From positions 1 through 43,866 of the forward strand of contig CAZAAC010000021.1 in NCBI GenBank assembly GCA_964483155.1: a DNA stretch of 43,866 nucleotides. Direction: 5' to 3'. Position numbers and translations under genes: made by a program. Below the pieces are notes generated by a model that was not told the DNA's origin, made no database searches, and saw nothing but the letters and a program-made list of their open reading frames with translations. The stretch comes from JAAYYM01 sp964483155. GTDB taxonomy: Bacteria > Bacillota > Clostridia > Lachnospirales > Lachnospiraceae. Shown here one piece after another: positions 41,502 to 43,866 of the stretch (its first letter is position 1; the number at the start of each line of letters is the position of its first letter).

Positions 41502-42431
41502 ATGAAAAAAATAAGTAATATTATAGTGTTAATTACGCTTGCAGTAAGCATAATAATCTTAGGCGGCTGTTCCAAAGGACAGGACTCATCTTCGAATGTA
41601 GCTGGTTCTAAGATTATTGTGACAGATATGAAAGGACGTGAGATTTCGTTAGCGAAGCCAGCTACTAGAGTAGTTGCGATAACGGCCGCGGATTGTGAAA
41701 TATTATATGCACTTGGTGCAGGAGATACGCTTGTAGGAAGAGGAGAGTATTGCAATTATCCGGAAGCAGTGAGTGAAGTAATAGCTGTTGAATCGGGTGC
41801 AGAGACAAATATAGAGCAGATTATTGCATTAGAACCTCAAATTGTATTTATGAATACAATGGCACAGGATGTTGAGACGGTTGAGGCTCTTGAGAATGCA
41901 GGAATACAAGTGGCAGTAAGTGTTGCATCTGATATTGAAGGTGTCTATGAGACAATTTCATTAATTGGTGCTGTTGTAGGCAAAGATGCAGAAGCAACTA
42001 AGTTGGTGCAGCAAATGAAGGACCAATTTAGCGAAATAAGTGCTAATGCATATTCTGAAGAGGATAAAACCGTTTATTTTGAAGTTTCTCCACTAGAATA
42101 CGGACTTTGGACGGCGGGGAGCAATACTTATATGGATGAATTGTCTCAAATGCTGGGGTTGAAAAACATTTTTGCCGATGTCGATGGCTGGGGTGAAATA
42201 TCACAGGAACAGGTATTGGAGAGAAATCCAGACTATATCATTACGATTGCTTCTTATATGGGAGAGGGAATGAAGCCTGAAGAAGAAATTGCACAGCGTA
42301 GTGGTTGGGATACAATTGCAGCGATAGAAAACGAAAGAATACTGAATGTAAATGCTGATATCATATCTAGGCCAGGTCCGCGCCTGACAGAAGCCGCACA
42401 AGTGATATTTGATTTTATCTATAAGGAGTAA
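41502..42431 (+). CDS. Iron-siderophore/cobalamin ABC importer, binding lipoprotein
   Basis: A 309-residue lipoprotein: a hydrophobic signal with lipobox LGGC, then a FecB/BtuF-type domain with TDMKGREISLAKPATRVVA at the start, ALGAGDTLVG, NIEQIIALEPQIVF and the closing RPGPRLTEA. It binds an iron chelate or a cobalamin-like ligand outside the cell. GGAAG before ATG 41502 decides the start; the open frame from 41442 overlaps the aldolase gene. Permease and ATPase genes follow. Confidence 0.9.
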   Translation: MKKISNIIVLITLAVSIIILGGCSKGQDSSSNVAGSKIIVTDMKGREISLAKPATRVVAITAADCEILYALGAGDTLVGRGEYCNYPEAVSEVIAVESGAETNIEQIIALEPQIVFMNTMAQDVETVEALENAGIQVAVSVASDIEGVYETISLIGAVVGKDAEATKLVQQMKDQFSEISANAYSEEDKTVYFEVSPLEYGLWTAGSNTYMDELSQMLGLKNIFADVDGWGEISQEQVLERNPDYIITIASYMGEGMKPEEEIAQRSGWDTIAAIENERILNVNADIISRPGPRLTEAAQVIFDFIYKE

Positions 42432-42439
42432 TGTGATTC

Positions 42440-43471
42440 GTGATAAAATATAGGAGTCAAAATCTGAAACCAATTGCATATTTTTTACTGATTTTGTCAC
42501 TACTAGTGGTGTTTTTTCTGTGTGTTTGTATTGGAAGCGTTACGATTCCAATACATAATATAGTTTCGATTATAGTAAATTTGATTCTTAATAAGCCGAT
42601 TCCAGAGGGCGTCGCAGGCATGATTATTTTGCAGGTTCGAATACCAAGAGTGCTATGTGTGGCTTTCGTGGGGGCAGCATTATCTATATGTGGTGCAGCA
42701 ATGCAGGGTGTTTTGCGGAATCCTTTGGCAGATGGCACTACGATCGGTGTCTCATCAGGTGCCTCACTGGGAGCCGTACTTGCAATTGCCTTTGGTTTTT
42801 CAATTCCTGGAATTGAAAATGGTGGTGTTGTATTGATGGCAATGGTATTTGCATTTCTTTCATTACTTTTCATTATTGCATTAGCATATAAATTAGACTG
42901 CACGTTATCTACAAACACAATTATTTTAATTGGCATCATATTTTCAATGTTTGTAAGTAGTATCATTAGTTTTATCATTACATTTGCTGGTGAAAAAGTA
43001 AAACACATTATGTTCTGGACAATGGGTTCTTTGGCAGATAGTACTTATGAAAAGGCACTAACCTTGTTTTTGCTATTGATGGTTTTTGGAACAATTATAT
43101 TAATAAATGCCGAAGAGCTTAATGCATTTGCCATTAGTGAAGATAATGCTAGAAATACCGGTGTTGATGTGAAAAGAGTAAAATTATTAATGCTTATTTC
43201 TGTAGCGGCGCTCATTGGGGTATGTGTATCTATTGGTGGGACAATTGGGTTTGTAGGTCTAGTAATTCCACATATGATGCGCATGATTACGGGACCAAAT
43301 CACAGAAAATCTTTGCCAGTGACGCTATTTATGGGTGCAATATTCCTGATGTTGGCAGATCTGCTAGCAAGGGTTATATTAAAACCTCTTGAACTGCCAA
43401 TCGGTGTTGTTACTTCTTTTGTCGGCTCTATTGTGTTTGTATATATCTTTTATCATGCTAGAAAGAGGTAG
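42440..43471 (+). CDS. FecCD-family iron/cobalamin permease
   Basis: A 343-residue permease with about ten helices. Family blocks are LQVRIPRVLCVAFVGAALSI, CGAAMQGVLRNPLADG, IGFVGLVIPHMMRM and LADLLAR. The start is GTG 42440, 11 bases from AAGGAGT; no ATG in frame is nearby. It lies 8 bases after the binding-protein gene. Confidence 0.93.
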   Translation: MIKYRSQNLKPIAYFLLILSLLVVFFLCVCIGSVTIPIHNIVSIIVNLILNKPIPEGVAGMIILQVRIPRVLCVAFVGAALSICGAAMQGVLRNPLADGTTIGVSSGASLGAVLAIAFGFSIPGIENGGVVLMAMVFAFLSLLFIIALAYKLDCTLSTNTIILIGIIFSMFVSSIISFIITFAGEKVKHIMFWTMGSLADSTYEKALTLFLLLMVFGTIILINAEELNAFAISEDNARNTGVDVKRVKLLMLISVAALIGVCVSIGGTIGFVGLVIPHMMRMITGPNHRKSLPVTLFMGAIFLMLADLLARVILKPLELPIGVVTSFVGSIVFVYIFYHARKR

Positions 43472-43475
43472 GGGT

Positions 43476-43866
43476 ATGCTATGTGTTAAAAATTTGTCCG
43501 TTACAGTTGATTTATATGAGATACTAAAGAATGTTAATTTTTCTGTAAAAGAAAATGAGTGGCTAATGATTGTTGGACCTAACGGTGCAGGAAAAAGTAC
43601 AGTTATAAATGCTATTTCGCAAGGTATTTCATACAGAGGGAATATAGAATTTTGTGGGGAAAACATTACCAATTTGAAAAGGAATGAAATAGGGAAACGG
43701 ATTGGTGTATTGATGCAGAATCATAGTGTGGGATATGCCTTTACCGTAGAAGAGGTTGTCAGACAGGGTCGCTATTCATACATCCCGGGCATTTTTTCAA
43801 ACTGTCATGAAGATAATAGAATTAAAATAGAGGAAGCATTAAAAATGACAGGAATGTCAGAATTAA
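43476..43866 (+). CDS. Iron/cobalamin ABC importer ATPase, partial
   Basis: The first 130 residues are present; the gene runs off the window. It has Walker A VGPNGAGKST, the Q-loop IGVLMQNHSVGYAF and TVEEVVRQGRYSY, typical of the FecE/BtuD group. It starts 4 bases after the permease stop, with GGTAGGGG before ATG. Confidence 0.9.
   Translation, partial: MLCVKNLSVTVDLYEILKNVNFSVKENEWLMIVGPNGAGKSTVINAISQGISYRGNIEFCGENITNLKRNEIGKRIGVLMQNHSVGYAFTVEEVVRQGRYSYIPGIFSNCHEDNRIKIEEALKMTGMSEL

Noticed and set aside
42457..43008. 183-codon minus-strand frame opposite the FecCD permease
   Set aside because: Shadow of a well-supported permease gene; no homologous features or ribosome site.

Overview
The window looks like a chromosomal segment of a motile, strictly anaerobic, low-GC Gram-positive bacterium, most likely a Lachnospiraceae member (Clostridium cluster XIVa). 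This is inferred from the AT-rich DNA with strong AAGGAGG ribosome sites, the short flagellin type, ferredoxin-dependent 2-oxoacid oxidoreductases, many c-di-GMP proteins, DUF4358/DHHW/MBOAT proteins and a T-box leader. I see no phage, transposon or CRISPR array. About 42 genes are supported, mostly on the + strand.

Layout: 0.1-1.5 kb FlaG and a short flagellin; 1.6-4.4 kb DUF1653 protein, MutY and a glycosyltransferase; 4.5-6.2 kb (-) PAP2-type membrane protein and diacylglycerol-kinase-like lipid kinase; 6.3-7.5 kb glyA; 7.8-15.6 kb a long collinear run of MacB-like ATPase, CARDB surface protein, permease, MBOAT O-acyltransferase, DHHW protein, SGNH esterase and DUF4358 lipoprotein; 15.6-16.2 kb (-) LUD protein; 16.4-17.4 kb a non-coding block with a large structured RNA and tRNA-Gly; 17.5-18.9 kb (-) cell-wall amidase; 19.0-24.6 kb HAD phosphatase, LacI-type sensor-GGDEF fusion, beta-CASP RNase-like protein, thyA and folA; 24.6-25.7 kb (-) diguanylate cyclase; 26-27 kb branched-chain aminotransferase; 27.2-28.7 kb (-) sodium:solute symporter; 28.9-31.9 kb uridine kinase, SIMPL protein, ECF-type sigma factor, a small leader-peptide-like protein and a chagasin-like lipoprotein; 32-36.5 kb a T-box-controlled iorA-iorB-paaK-ACT operon; 36.5-40.6 kb GGDEF-EAL protein, tandem-HTH MerR regulator and an ABC-2 exporter; 40.8-43.9 kb class II aldolase and an iron-siderophore/cobalamin ABC importer cut by the window end.

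Two observations stand out. First, at 16456-17213 lies a roughly 0.75-kb non-coding transcript with a perfect sigma-A promoter (TTGACA-17-TATAAT), many hairpins and five copies of GTACNNAAGATG, directly upstream of tRNA-Gly. Its size, setting and host suit the ROOL/GOLLD class of giant ornate RNAs, but the exact class is unproven. Second, the indolepyruvate oxidoreductase/phenylacetate-CoA ligase operon sits behind a T-box whose specifier reads UUC (Phe). This argues that the enzymes run in the anabolic direction, making phenylalanine from phenylacetate by reductive carboxylation, rather than degrading aromatic amino acids.

Functional links: the 7.8-15.6 kb run looks like an envelope export and polysaccharide O-acetylation module. 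Three c-di-GMP enzymes and flagellar genes point to motility/sessility switching. thyA-folA forms the usual dTMP/folate pair.
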